Assembly (NCBI GenBank): GCA_037355855.1
Contig: CM074760.1
Location: 5,882,501-5,946,500 of the forward strand
Length of the DNA stretch: 64,000 nucleotides
Direction: 5' to 3'
Source of the DNA: Pseudo-nitzschia pungens
Taxonomy: Eukaryota > Bacillariophyta > Bacillariophyceae > Bacillariales > Bacillariaceae
In this document: positions 22,327 to 33,326 of the stretch, in pieces
Numbering within the stretch: the first letter of the stretch is position 1
Layout of the letters: each line of letters begins with the position of its first letter
Program-made: the position numbers and the translations under genes
The notes under the pieces: generated by a model
Database searches by the model: none
Seen by the model: the letters and a program-made list of their open reading frames with translations, nothing else
What the model was told of the DNA's origin: nothing

Positions 22327-23673
22327 GCACTACTTGAGAACTTTGGCTTTTTTTGTTGCTCTCTGTCACTTGCTATTCTCTGCTTTCAATTGGCAAGAAT
22401 CGAAAACTACGAAGGACGCAATTCAAAAGTTTGTGGGATGCGATGTGCTAAACGTAGTAAAGACTTTCGGATAAAAACCCCTATCCAATCGAGTGAAATC
22501 AGACCAAAAATCAGATCGCCTGTGAGGAGGAGACACCGTTCAGGGGTACAAGAATCGAAGGATGACACGAGAACTTTTTTACACACGGATCAATTCATTA
22601 GTACAAGGTTCTTAGCAACAAAACAGGACAGACGACAGCTGTTTCTTCGTGCTCTGTTGCGTGCACTTCAATACAATAATGTACTAAGCATACCGCCACC
22701 GAACCGTTACTGAAAAAACATGTGGTAAGAAATTGGTCCTTCCTTCGTTCGCATAAAAGAACTTTGAAGCATGTGTCTGATGTAAGAAAAATATGTATAG
22801 TAATATTACTCCCTATGCTGATAGCTCATCTGTATTTCTGAAGTAACCTTACCAGATAGTAACCTTAGTATAATACCGTAAGATTACTTGCACATGTGTT
22901 TGAGTACAAGTAATTACCACGTGCGAGTACGAGTGTGGTATGTGCAAAATATTGTTCATACAATCTTACACGCATCGTACAGATGATGATTTGCACTCGG
23001 CCGTCATGAAGTAATCTTAATTATTGTACCGGAAGATTACCAGGAAGATTACGGTAACCTTTTAAAAGGCTACCGTAACTTTACTCGTAAAATACCAACA
23101 CGAAAGTGCACTCAGCACCGTTGAACACTATGGATAATCGAATAAGGTTAAGATCTTACTGTAGTGGAATTTTTTTTTGGACTGCGAGCTAAGGTCTTAC
23201 CTGGTAACCTTAACCTTACCTTAACCTTACCCGGTAAGGCTATCGCATCGTCCGTAATTTATCAGAAATCAAGCAGGGTGTAATTACGGTAAGGTCTTAG
23301 TAGCTTGGTATTTTGTTTAAAAAGATGTGATGAAGATGGATGATACCGGTACTTCCTACGGTAGGTGATAATACACCGGTCCCATCACTATCAATTCGTA
23401 AGGTTTATATATTCTTCACCCCACCATCGGGATCGACGAGCACAAAACTCCCATTATTTTGAATAGAATTCGAAATCTAATGTTCTGTATTACCGTGTTC
23501 TTTCATATAGTTGTGACCATCGGCCCTCGTTCGCAGGTATGTTTGCAACCGATGACCAAACCACCCTTGAAGTTCCATCGATTCACGCTCTAGAAAAGGA
23601 AGAAGATGATCAACGTCCAAATCTCAAACTTAAAACAACACTAACTGGCGTAATTGTTATGATAGTTGGGATT
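22327..23673. promoter_or_regulatory. gene-free spacer dense in GTAA/TTAC words
   Basis: 1347 bp upstream of the helicase and downstream of the P4H stop. From about 22840 to 23300 it is packed with related words: GTAACCTTAC at 22843-22852, GTAAGATTAC, GATTACGGTAACC, and the run 23203-23230, which contains GGTAACCTTA followed by further CCTTA units. No coding frame is convincing. Confidence 0.45.
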
Positions 23674-25532
23674 CTACAAGTCAGGACCAATATTCAGTGC
23701 ACCAATACTCTCGAGGTATGCAATCACAGGGTGACCATCTGAGAACTTTTCCTTTGCGTACCAAAGGGCAGTCCCACCCGCTTCACCATGTGTTTTCGCG
23801 TTAATGTCAGCTCCATTCTCTACCAAGTATCTAACAACCTCTACATGGCCTCCTCTGGCACCTTCGTGAATCTGTAGAAACAAGTAGAGGGAGTTAGATG
23901 CATGTTTGTAGTACAATATTCATGACTTTCATATACTGCGGATGCTGCATTGGAATTACGTTTTCATGCGTACTTACTGGTTGCCATCCATTCTTGTCTT
24001 TGGCATGAATTAGATCTTTCTTTTTCGCCACTTCTTTTTTCAGTGAGTCCAGATCACCGCCCTGAGCTGCAAAGTGTGCCACTGTGGATCCAGTGGAAAA
24101 GGATTTTCTTTTGGATTTAAACCCATCAGGATGAGTTCTGCGCCAATTAGTTTCTTCGGGAGTCCCGGGTGTAATATAGGGGGGGAGCCCATTTTGTTCG
24201 TTTTCGTGTCCACCAGACCCTCTTGACAGCGAATCTCGATACTTTTGGTCAACGTCTCCTCCAGCATCGGTGACGTGATTGTGGTGTCGCAACGTATGCC
24301 CTGTGGGTTCGAAATGGACAAAAATGTTGGCAAAATATCTCCCCTCCAAAGGAAAGGGCCGTCCGTGGATGACGGAATGACTCTCGTAAAGGACCATGTC
24401 ACCTGGTTCCATTGTTACGTTCTCGGCCCGTCCATCATGACCAATGACCTCGAGTGGCCAAGGATTATCGAGATCCTGAGCGACATTGATGATGGCTGAC
24501 GACACCAATGGCAGACGATCCACGTGCGGTGCGAGAACACTTCCTTCGTAGTAAACTCGGATGCCGTATAAACTACATTGCGTCAATTCTTGTCCAGTCC
24601 ACTCGGAAATGGTATCTTTTGCTGCATCCCAGATTTTTTGTTTCAGAGCGCTGCCGCCTCCACGCAAGCTACTATCTTCGACGCTCACCATTTTACTGTG
24701 AGAAACCCAATTATTTGTATAGGTATTTCCTGCGAACAATAAAATGCGTTGAGAAAAACAAGTTATTTCTTAGCTGGATCTGAACCACACGTCGTTATAT
24801 CTTTTGAAAACTCACCAATCCCCCAGTTTTCAAGCTTAACGGTGTCTTTGTTGGCGTCCCAGAATTTTTTGATTAATTTCCAAACCTCAGGCGGTGCCCT
24901 GATTTCTGTGTTTCGATTGAAAAGCAACGTAATGAATGTAAGTGGAACTCAAAGTCATGAAAGAACAGGACATCAAAGAGCCAAACATGCGAATGAGGAA
25001 AGTAGCGATTAATTTACTCACTTTTATACCCGACTTTGGTCTAAGAAAAGTATCGAAACGCCACAGGCAGAAAATAGATTGAAAAGGCGCCCCTGTCAGT
25101 CAAATCATTCGAGGTGCATTTGGACACAAACCAGTTTCAGAGTTGCATCTCCAGCCATCCTCCAGATATTCTCTCAACCCAACTTACGTAATTTTGCATG
25201 CTTTGAGGCTGTCGGAGCGTCATGGCGACTCGATCAAGTTCGTTCTGGGTGCATCGTTTCCCTTTTTTGCCAAATTTGTCAATACAGCCCTGTAAGAAAT
25301 CCCTGTAGAAGGATGTCTTATCACCCAGAGGCTGTGGAACCATGTCTTTGTACTCTTCTGGGACGGGTATGCTGGGATCCACGTTGTGGGGAAGCCAAGG
25401 GTAGTTTGTACTGACTTCAGCGTGGTGCATTGGAAAAGAAACGTCAACTCCATACTCGACAGGTTCGTCTCTGGCAGCCACGAGTGATATTCCGGCGCCG
25501 AGAAAAAAACATTGCGCAAAGAATAGCTTCAT
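23674..25532 (-). CDS. prolyl 4-hydroxylase family dioxygenase with ankyrin tail, five exons incl. a 19-nt microexon
   Basis: Exons are 25532-25188, 25040-25022 (19 nt), 24905-24816, 24729-23978 and 23871-23674; the sum is 1404 nt, 467 aa. A signal peptide starts MKLFFAQCFFLGAGIS, so the product enters the secretory route. The microexon supplies TKVGYK plus one base and joins QSMQNY to KIRAPPEVWKLIKKFW, which is what the family shows. The 2OG-Fe(II) core has HVD (first Fe ligands) in APHVDRLPL, the distal His in SVIHGRPFPL and the strand RYFANIFVHF. After the core comes an ankyrin-like part, AHFAAQGGDLDSL and ARGGHVEVVRYLVENGADIN. The likely reaction is 2-oxoglutarate-dependent hydroxylation of prolyl residues. 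Confidence 0.88.
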
Positions 25533-26313
25533 CGTTGGTCGATCAAAGACAATCAAATTGTGTTCCTGACCGGAAAAGTAGACTGTGTTTTCGGTTTTCG
25601 ATAAGTGCCGTGAGATGTATGGTGACTTTGATGAACTATTCAAAGTGTTTGGACATACCGTAGGTTGTGAGATAAACCCGAATAGTTTGTCGTGAAGGTT
25701 CAATGTGCGAAGGCAGAGCGGTCGTGCAAGGCATCGGATGTCGTTACCAAGAACGAAGTAAACCTTACTTGTGCTGTAACTACGAGTAAGATTACCGGTA
25801 CTTCGAATGTTACAGCACTTTCCAGCATTTCAAAAAGCAAAACTTGTACCAAGTCAGTAATATTATTTACGAGTACAAGTAAGACCTACGAAGTAACTAA
25901 TTTCTGTAATTACATACGAAGTGCATAACGGTACAAGTACGTCGAAGCGTACGGTACGGATAATTATGACTCTTTTGTATCGGTAAGGTTACGTAAATTA
26001 CTCGTACCGTACCATCTCTATTCGATTCTACAATACATCGGCTGCAGTCTCAACGGCACGCTCGCTGAATAGAAGAAAGTCATTCCGCAACAACTCTCAA
26101 TCGTGTTAGTTCGTAGTTTTTTTTCGATTTTTCGTCAACAAAAAATTACTTAGTAATTCGATGTACAATACCGGTAACCTTACCGTAAGACCTGTTCGTA
26201 CTACCGTACTTCGTTCAATCAATATGACAACACGAACAAGATCCTGTAAATCTACCTTGGGAGAGTAAGGTACCGGGTAAGTTACTCGTATGAATAATGG
26301 ATGATACGTGCCT
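25533..26313. promoter_or_regulatory. P4H upstream spacer with recurring words
   Basis: No gene seen. Words include GTAAACCTTAC near 25758, GTAAGATTACCGGTAC near 25788, GGTAAGGTTAC at 25982-25992, and GGTAACCTTAC at 26173-26183. Cgtaccgtac-type palindromic words are mixed in. Confidence 0.4.
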
Positions 26314-26872
26314 GGAACATTATGGAAAAAAGTTTTTTTTGAGAAAAATTTCCGTATTCATGCGCGTAAAATTGATGTAATTTTTAACGGCTGTTTTTTG
26401 TTAAATATACACTTTAACGGCTGGCTGGATGTACGAGTACTTAGAGTGTCCTCAAAACTGTCCTCAAAACTGTCCTCAAAACCAGTGTCCTCAAAACGTG
26501 TCCTCAACGATTTTGTCCTCAACAGACTGTCCTCAACCATTATGTCCTCAACAATTATGTCCTCAACGTTTTGTCCTCAACCTCAACGTTGAAGTCATAG
26601 AGGTTGAGGACGAAACGTTGAGGACATAGTTGTTGAGGACAAAATGGTTGAGGACAGTCTGTTGAGGACAAAATCGTTGAGGACACGTTTTGAGGACAAT
26701 CGTTTTTTGAGGACAAAGATGACGGTTGAAGACCGTTAAATTATGGTCGCTCTTCTTTAATTATTAGTAGAAAAATGTAGAAAAGCCGTTATTGCCCTAA
26801 GATTTTTTTGAGAGTAGTCGCGCGCATGAAAATGGAAATTTTCCAGAAAAGTTTTTTTTTCCATAATGTTCC
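26314..26872. mobile_element. foldback (MITE-like) element with nested inverted repeats
   Basis: The outer ends are inverted copies of GGAACATTATGG plus an A-run (26314 inward and 26872 inward). Imperfect matching continues for about 60 bp to CATGCGCG. Inside, 26493-26584 and 26600-26691 are equal 92-base inverted arms that match with only a few differences, around a 15-base loop. The arms consist of repeated TGTCCTCAA (left) and TTGAGGACA (right) units at 12-16 base steps, about ten and eight copies over 26447-26716. No transposase and no clear target-site duplication is visible. Non-autonomous transposon is inference; the inverted structure is seen directly. Confidence 0.7.
26447..26716. 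repeat. diverging arrays of TGTCCTCAA / TTGAGGACA
   Basis: Short tandem array in direct orientation up to about 26584, then the complementary array. Spacers of 3-7 bases vary within each arm but are mirrored between arms. This shows that one arm arose as an inverted copy of the other rather than by independent repeat growth. Confidence 0.9.
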
Positions 26873-28319
26873 TGTACACTTTGTTCAACTACTTTAACAT
26901 AGAAATTACTTCTTCTGCGGCAAATGCTAAAGTTTGAAGTTAGTACAACAGCAACAGCTACGTTCTTTGCTTCAACAAAGATGGGTACATTGCAGTACTA
27001 ATTACTCATTTTCTTGAGGAGATGTCAGCCTGGATCCATTGACGACAATGGTAATAGACTAGTATAATTTTGTTGATATTTTGACACAACAAGCTCTTGA
27101 TGATTTTCATCCCAACAAATATCAGGGAAGTGTCCAGCGAGATGCCTTAGAAATTTTACCAAAGCTAGCATGCTAAATTGTTGTCTCAGTCCAAAGAAAA
27201 GATGAAGGAAAGGAACAAGAAGGCATGATGGTACTGCAGTACTTTTATCTTTTGATACCCTTTCTACAACTGACACATTTCATTTTTCAATTCAATGGAG
27301 TGGATGCTGCTCAAACACAATTTTGATGGAATTTCTGTCCATTTATTGGCCAGGCGATGGGAACAAAGTGTAGTTTTGACAGTGCAATGGAGTGCCCATG
27401 TCTACTGCTGGTAGTAAATGAAAAGGAGCAGTTTATTTTAACACATGCCATGAATGGTAACTTGTTGCTCTCTACAGGAGAGAACTTGCTCTGTATCAAG
27501 TGATTCGAGCCCTTTGAGTTCATTTTTCTAGACACAACAAGCTGCACGGGTTAAGTCCTACAAGTCTCAGTACTTGTAACCTGAACATCTTTCCACAAGT
27601 TACAACTCGTAGCAGTCAGTCTGCTGCTTTGTTTTTTGTTTGAAACCACACCAAAACCCAACACTGGCACAGTGTGATATTATAAGCCTGAGTGAGGTAA
27701 AAGTGTCTGTCGTGTGCTCCAATACTATCAGAGAAGAACGCAGGTGAAAACAAGGTCAAACATCCATAATAGATATTTCATTTCTGCAGGGCACATCCAG
27801 CAATACTCCGTTGCCTCCTTGTCAGGATGAATAGTCTGTTGGAATCCCCCCTGTCAACAAGCATATACCTAGCACAGCATGGTTGCTGTGTACTAGGTGT
27901 CTTGATCAGACCTCGTTAATTTTGTCACCGTGCTCTCTATACTTCGGAGACAATTGCTTTCCAATTGCAGATCCCCAGCGCTTTACAAGGTAATTTTTTT
28001 TCAAACTGATTGCAGCAGTGTGAAGGATTCAGTCAAGTGTGGTTTTCAGAGTTTGCAACGAAAGTCGAACTAGACGTTCACTCCAAACAATGTAACAGCA
28101 AGCGGTGTCCACCTTATTTATCGCAGACATATTCTGTGCGGATGCCAGTAAGTGGATGTGGCACTAAATATCCACAGCTACGGCACGCAAAAAGCGGCAC
28201 ATAATATTTTTTGTCAATCTATAACTTTTAATACGAGAAAGTGAGTTTGTTCCTGGACCTCTCCTAGACGTACTTCGTATCCCATGAATGCCAACGATGA
28301 AACGGCAACAGCATGCAGT
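26873..28319. other. gene-free region, possibly decayed element
   Basis: About 1.45 kb with no recognisable gene. Short minus-strand frames at 27311-27547 and 27025-27276 look mildly protein-like but are broken by stops and match nothing I recognise. They could be a decayed transposon or chance. Codon-like texture is weak on both strands. The GGTAACCTTAC words are absent here. Confidence 0.3.
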
Positions 28320-29453
28320 TTAAAACTCGTCCATGTCCAAAACATCCATATCTTCGCTGTCATCAGCGGGAGTTGGTTTTGTTACTTTCTTTTCAGCTTT
28401 CGGTGTTGGGATAACATCTGGCTCCTCGCTTTCATCTTCTTTTTCATCGGCTACAATTTCCACCTCGTCGGCTGTGTCCTCCAAAGTGCCGGTGGCACCA
28501 TTGACAACGGCATCTTCCGTATCTTCTGATTCGTCCGATGCTTGCCCGGATTCTCGTTCGAGCAAGAGTTGATTTGCGGCGTCTTCGTCCCCCTTCACGC
28601 TCTTGAGCAGCTCTCGTCGCTCAGCTGCGGAAACAAAATCCAATGGTCGTTCGTAGTCAAAATAGTCATCGGCATCTCCAACGTCCTCAACAATTCGGTC
28701 GCGATCCATGACAAAGTTGTCTTTTCCCTTCGCGCCACACGCAAAACATCCTAGACCACCAATTCCCGTGTCTCCTTCGAAGAAAAATTCACGACTCTTT
28801 GCAATGAAAATCGTGGATCCACATGTCTTACAAGTAAAGGCCTTTAGGTCCTTTTCCTGATCCTTTGAGGTAATGATATTGTTCCAGTTTGGCTGACGAT
28901 CCCATACAGGAACCTTAAAGACATATCGTGCCCGGTACCACTTGAAACAAAAGGCCAGCCAAATCAAGAACAGTCGGTTTCGAAACATTCTTGGTGCAAA
29001 CTTCTTTGCAAGTACCACGGACAGAAGGATGTATGTTTTCGGACCATGCAATTTCTTGAGTCTTTCCGCCGGTTTGATTTTTTCCATGCTCAGATCTTGA
29101 AAGTCCGACGGTCGAATAGAAAAGATCCATTTCATGAGCCTCACAATATCCCCGAGAAAACTCTTGAGACCAAACATAGGAATACCACCTGAACCCGCAG
29201 TCTGAACATTCTTCAACCCAGACGCCGCTATCGTGTCCAGCCGAGGCCTGGGAAATAAGGAAGGGACTACTAAACCATCAGAATACCCATTTCGATCTTG
29301 AAACAGAACTGAGGAAGCCGACGGGTCGACCGAGGAGACACGCAACGCTGGGTTTCTTTGCGAGACAAACGCCTTGCGTTGCACTTGGACATTTTGGAAT
29401 CCATGCGACCAGGGCAAAAGAAGCCCCAAAACAATCAGAGACAACCGATTCAT
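28320..29453 (-). CDS. predicted plastid-targeted zinc-ribbon protein of unknown function
   Basis: 377 aa, single exon. The N-terminus MNRLSLIVLGLLLPWSHGFQ is a signal peptide with Phe just after the predicted cleavage site, the bipartite signature of diatom plastid import. A hydrophobic stretch sits near residues 140-170 (TYILLSVVLAKKFAP and FLIWLAFCFKWY). Two Cys pairs, CKTC and CFAC about 28 residues apart, form a probable zinc ribbon. The last ~100 residues are very acidic (Glu/Asp). I do not recognise a named family. Membrane attachment at the plastid with a soluble metal-binding domain is inference. The gene is divergent from the PPR gene. Confidence 0.7.
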   Translation of the reverse strand: MNRLSLIVLGLLLPWSHGFQNVQVQRKAFVSQRNPALRVSSVDPSASSVLFQDRNGYSDGLVVPSLFPRPRLDTIAASGLKNVQTAGSGGIPMFGLKSFLGDIVRLMKWIFSIRPSDFQDLSMEKIKPAERLKKLHGPKTYILLSVVLAKKFAPRMFRNRLFLIWLAFCFKWYRARYVFKVPVWDRQPNWNNIITSKDQEKDLKAFTCKTCGSTIFIAKSREFFFEGDTGIGGLGCFACGAKGKDNFVMDRDRIVEDVGDADDYFDYERPLDFVSAAERRELLKSVKGDEDAANQLLLERESGQASDESEDTEDAVVNGATGTLEDTADEVEIVADEKEDESEEPDVIPTPKAEKKVTKPTPADDSEDMDVLDMDEF

Positions 29454-30018
29454 CGTCGTGGTAATTGTTGCGTACTAGAGTGAAAAAAATAATTTCTGCG
29501 TGCCCGTGACAGCCCACGTAATATCTTCGGTCTAGATAGTAATTAGTGGTAACCTTACTTGTAACTTCCGAGAGCACCGTGGTAAACTTGGTTTTGCATG
29601 ATGTGATGATGATGTGAAGAACTGAAGTCGACGAGACACAGATTGTGTGTCACCTTCAACGTAGTTTTCGTTCTGGGATTGCCAGGTGGAACGAATTCAT
29701 ACTCGTAATTTGATTTTGGACTTTGTCGTAAAATTCAAAGTAAGTTACGACCCCACGATTACGAGTTACATACCGCATTCACATACCTACAATACGTATC
29801 ATACTTGCTAGCTTCATCGCAAATTTGGCAAGCCGACGAAGAGAAAATGAGAGAAACCAAAGCTTGACAATCTTTCAAATTTCAGAGAAAGTTTAATAGC
29901 AAAAAGCACATCTGGTACAAGCAAGGAGAACAAGCGATTCTTGGTATCTCTTCGGATCACAAGGACACATCATGGCTACACACGCCAACTTATTTTCGGA
30001 TACTAAACAAAAAGCTAA
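29454..30018. promoter_or_regulatory. divergent promoter spacer
   Basis: This spacer lies between the plastid zinc-ribbon gene (-) and the PPR gene (+). GGTAACCTTAC is at 29548-29558. A 16-codon upstream ORF begins at 29972 and ends in the PPR start codon. Confidence 0.4.
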
Positions 30019-30022
30019 ATGA
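29972..30022 (+). other. upstream ORF overlapping the PPR start (ATGA)
   Basis: The ATG at 29972 opens 16 codons whose TGA stop (30020-30022) overlaps the PPR ATG (30019-30021) as ATGA. If it lies in the mRNA leader it could lower initiation or allow termination-reinitiation. Transcript start is unknown, so this is only a candidate. Confidence 0.35.
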
Positions 30023-32800
30023 GTATTTATCGCAGACTCATCCACTGTTCACCCGCCCAAAGAGGAAATGTGAAAGAATCATTCCAGCTTCTTGATCAGC
30101 TGGCCAAAAGTACGACAGGAAGTACCTCAGTTCACAATGATCCAGGCGCCGGATCTCACGACGACAATCTGCACGAAAAATATTGGAAAGCATCTGAGCG
30201 TACTGATGTTGAGCCTTTGAATACTGTTCTCACAAGATGGAAGAAGGAATATCTTCGATCACCCAGGAACACGTTACATCCGCGACAAGTACTCGCGAAG
30301 GTCGACGAATGGAAAAAATTGATGGACAGCAATGCTGCCACAAAGTCTCCACAACCAAGCGGTCATCACCAGCGTTTGGAAGCTTTATTGCGCCCAAATA
30401 CGATTTCATACACATGCATTATGCAAGCAGTGGGTGCGAGTGTTGACGGGAAACCAGCGAACCAGTTCAAACAGGAAAATCTGAACAAATTACTGTTTAT
30501 TGACGCCTTGCTCGATCGGTTGTTAAACGACTCTGAGAGAGATATTTCCATTCAACCAAACGTCACATCATTCGCTACCGTTATGAATGCCTGGGCACAA
30601 TCCAGCAACAACCTTCATTCGACCATTACCAATCAAAAGAGGAAAAATGACATTTCTTCGTCCTCCGAAAGAGTGGAAGAATTGCTGCAGCGCATGGAGA
30701 CACTCCACCAGGAAGGCTTGCCGAACTTGGAACCTAATGTCGTGGTGTATAATATACTTCTGCATGCGTGGGCAAAGGAAGGAAAAATCAAAAAGATCGA
30801 AGAAACCCTGCAACGCATGATTCGCCTCGAAATTCCCGGTGTGAGTCCAGATCCTGTATCATACAGCACACTCTTGTCGGCCTATTCAAAGGTGGGGACT
30901 CCCGAGGCCGCGCTGAAAGCAGATTCACTTTTGCACCAAATGTTGGAACTCTACAACCATGGTATGGAATCTGCGAAACCGAACATCATTTCTTTCACCA
31001 ATGTAGTGCAATGTTATGCTCAACTTGGGGATGGCGAAAAGGCCGAAGAATGGTTGCGAAGACTTCGAGATCTCTATCAGCACGGAATGACCATGAATAG
31101 TGACAGTAAAGGCTACCTGGATCCTGAATGGAGACCCGACGTAGGTATCCACAATGTCGTGATCCAGGCATGGGTAAAATCGGGTCATCCGCAGAAGGCC
31201 GAGAATTTTTTGCGGTCCATGGTTGCAATGAATGAGGATGTTGCAGAGGCAGACTCAAAACTACACGTACTCGAGAATGGAAACCTTGATAAACTGTTCG
31301 TCCAGCCTAATAGCCGATCCTTTAATATCGTCTTGTCGGCCTGGGCAAAAATTGGCGAGGCCGAACGAGCCGAGGCCATCTTGATGGAGATGCATAGGCT
31401 GCATGTGGAAGAAGATTTCGATACACGTCCGAACGTAGTTTCATACAATACAGTCCTGGATTCTTACGCCAAAAAAGCAACCAAAATGACGAATGTCCAA
31501 TACAGTGTCAACCGAAAGAATCTTACGAGCGCCGGCCACCAAAGTGAAGATAGCCCATGGGATCGAGCCGAAGCCATCTTAAATCATATGATAGACTTGT
31601 TTCACGCTGGAGATTTGGACTTGAAACCGACAGCACAAACTTGGAATACAGGTAAGTTTGACGTTTCCTTTCTCTTTCAAATCTTCCGAATTTCAAAGAT
31701 CGTTTTCTGATTGTTGCCACACGAACTCTGCAGTTATCAATGTTTGTGCCAAAGAGGGGAAAATCGAACAAGCTGAAAGAGTACTAGATAGAATGGCTTC
31801 TTTTTTTTCCACCCCCGCGGCCGAAGGAGGGTCCAAAAGCAGGCATAGTGCAATCCCATCCACCAGAACTTGGAATACACTGCTATCAAGTTGCATGACC
31901 AAGTCTGATATTCGTAAAGCGAAGCAATTTTGGTTGCGTATGAAGGAAAACGGGGTCCAACCCGACATTGTAAGCTACAACACACTGTTGAATTGTTTTG
32001 TACGGTTACGCAACAAACGAACCAGAGCCGACAACACCGAAATCCAAAACGAATTTGAGTCTATCATTCGCAAGCTTCGCCACGATCCGAACGTGAGCAT
32101 CAATCACATAACATATCTCGCAATCGTAAACTTTTGGATCAACCAGAAGAAGCCCAAGAAAGCAGAAATATTTCTATTAGAAATGGCCAAGGAATCTCGG
32201 GAGTCTAGTAAAACAGAGAAATCAAATGTATACAAGAATGATGCAATCGCCCCAAACAGGAATCTCTTTCATTACGTTTTGACGAGTTGGGGAGATCAGA
32301 AAAATCCCAAAAAAGCTGAACAGCTTCTGTTGAAAATGGCTAAGCTTTCCGACGACCACAAATTCGATGTGCGACCAACGACCGAGACATATAATAGGTT
32401 GCTTAACTGCTGGGCAAAGTCAATGAAGATCGAGTCAGGAGAACGTGCACAAGTAATTCTGCGCGAAATGGAAGCGCTTGGAAACCTAGGAGACAAAGAT
32501 GCAATTCCTGATATCTATTCGTATAACTCAGTGCTCAATGCTTGGGCGAACAGCGCCGATGCAGCAGCTTTGACCAGAATCGATAAATTGATTCTCGAAA
32601 TGATCCTAACGGGCAACCCGAGACTATTGCCTGACTCTTTCAGCTATGGCACTTGGCTCAAGGCAATAGCTTCATCTGCCATTGACAAAGAAAAACGAGT
32701 GAGGGAGGTCGTGAAAACAATGACAATTCATAATTTTCAACCCAATGACTATATTCGTCAAAGGATCCAAAGCATGAGTACACCTGAAAAAGGTTCATGA
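30019..32800 (+). CDS. pentatricopeptide repeat (PPR) protein
   Basis: Exons 30019-31651 and 31734-32800 encode 899 aa; the splice falls inside TWNT-VINVCAKEGK and preserves the repeat. Many ~35-residue PPR units are visible, with signatures such as PNVVVYNILLHAWAKEGKI, PDPVSYSTLLSAYSKVG, RPNVVSYNTVLDSYAKK, PDIVSYNTLLNCFVRL and PDIYSYNSVLNAWANS. PPR proteins bind single-stranded RNA in mitochondria or plastids and act in processing, stability or translation. The N-terminus MSIYRRLIHCSPAQRG is basic and lacks acidic residues, fitting mitochondrial import; no plastid signal is seen. No DYW or SMR domain is apparent at the C-terminus. The RNA target cannot be inferred. Confidence 0.93.
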
Positions 32801-33326
32801 CAAATCAATGCCTGAGACTTGTTTTGTTTTCACCGAAGAGTTTCCTTTACCCGTTTTAATGACGATTCACTCTACAATTTCAATCATTCGATTTCGCCGA
32901 CTGCATCCGATCTCGTCAAATGGTCAAGGGAAAATTTCAATCATTCTGGAGCAAATCAGGTCAAATTCAGCGAAAGGACTTGGAATGTTGTGGGAAGAGT
33001 TTTGCGCTAGTTCACATACAGTATAGAGCACCAGATTAATATAATAGAAAAGCATTATTCAAATTCTAGAAGACGAAGGGAGTATCCAACGCGTTAATTT
33101 TCTTGCTATTCTCGTCGTCATGAAAACCTTTTGAACATCACTTTTTCCTATTGAGTACCGAAGCAAAATTTCGCTCGATCCACCTGCGGTATCTGCACCA
33201 GCAGCGGAATCTTTCGTATCTCCGTATTCCGGAAGCCTGTTCAAAGGGGCTGGCGTGGACGACTATGCAATTCCAAACATAATAAAATGCTGTCATTTCC
33301 AGGACAAATAGAACGGAATGAAACAC
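32801..33326. other. convergent 3' spacer
   Basis: 526 bp between the PPR and PAK1IP1 stop codons. No supported ORF and no GGTAACCTTAC words. Confidence 0.35.

Noticed and set aside
26358..26629. Open frames giving Cys-Pro-Gln-Asn or Glu-Asp-Ser-Phe repeats
   Set aside because: They are translations of the foldback array and change with frame; no protein-like features.
26447..26716. Possible CRISPR array from regularly repeated TGTCCTCAA units
   Set aside because: Units are only nine bases with 3-7 base gaps, the array inverts at its centre, and no cas genes exist in this eukaryotic context.
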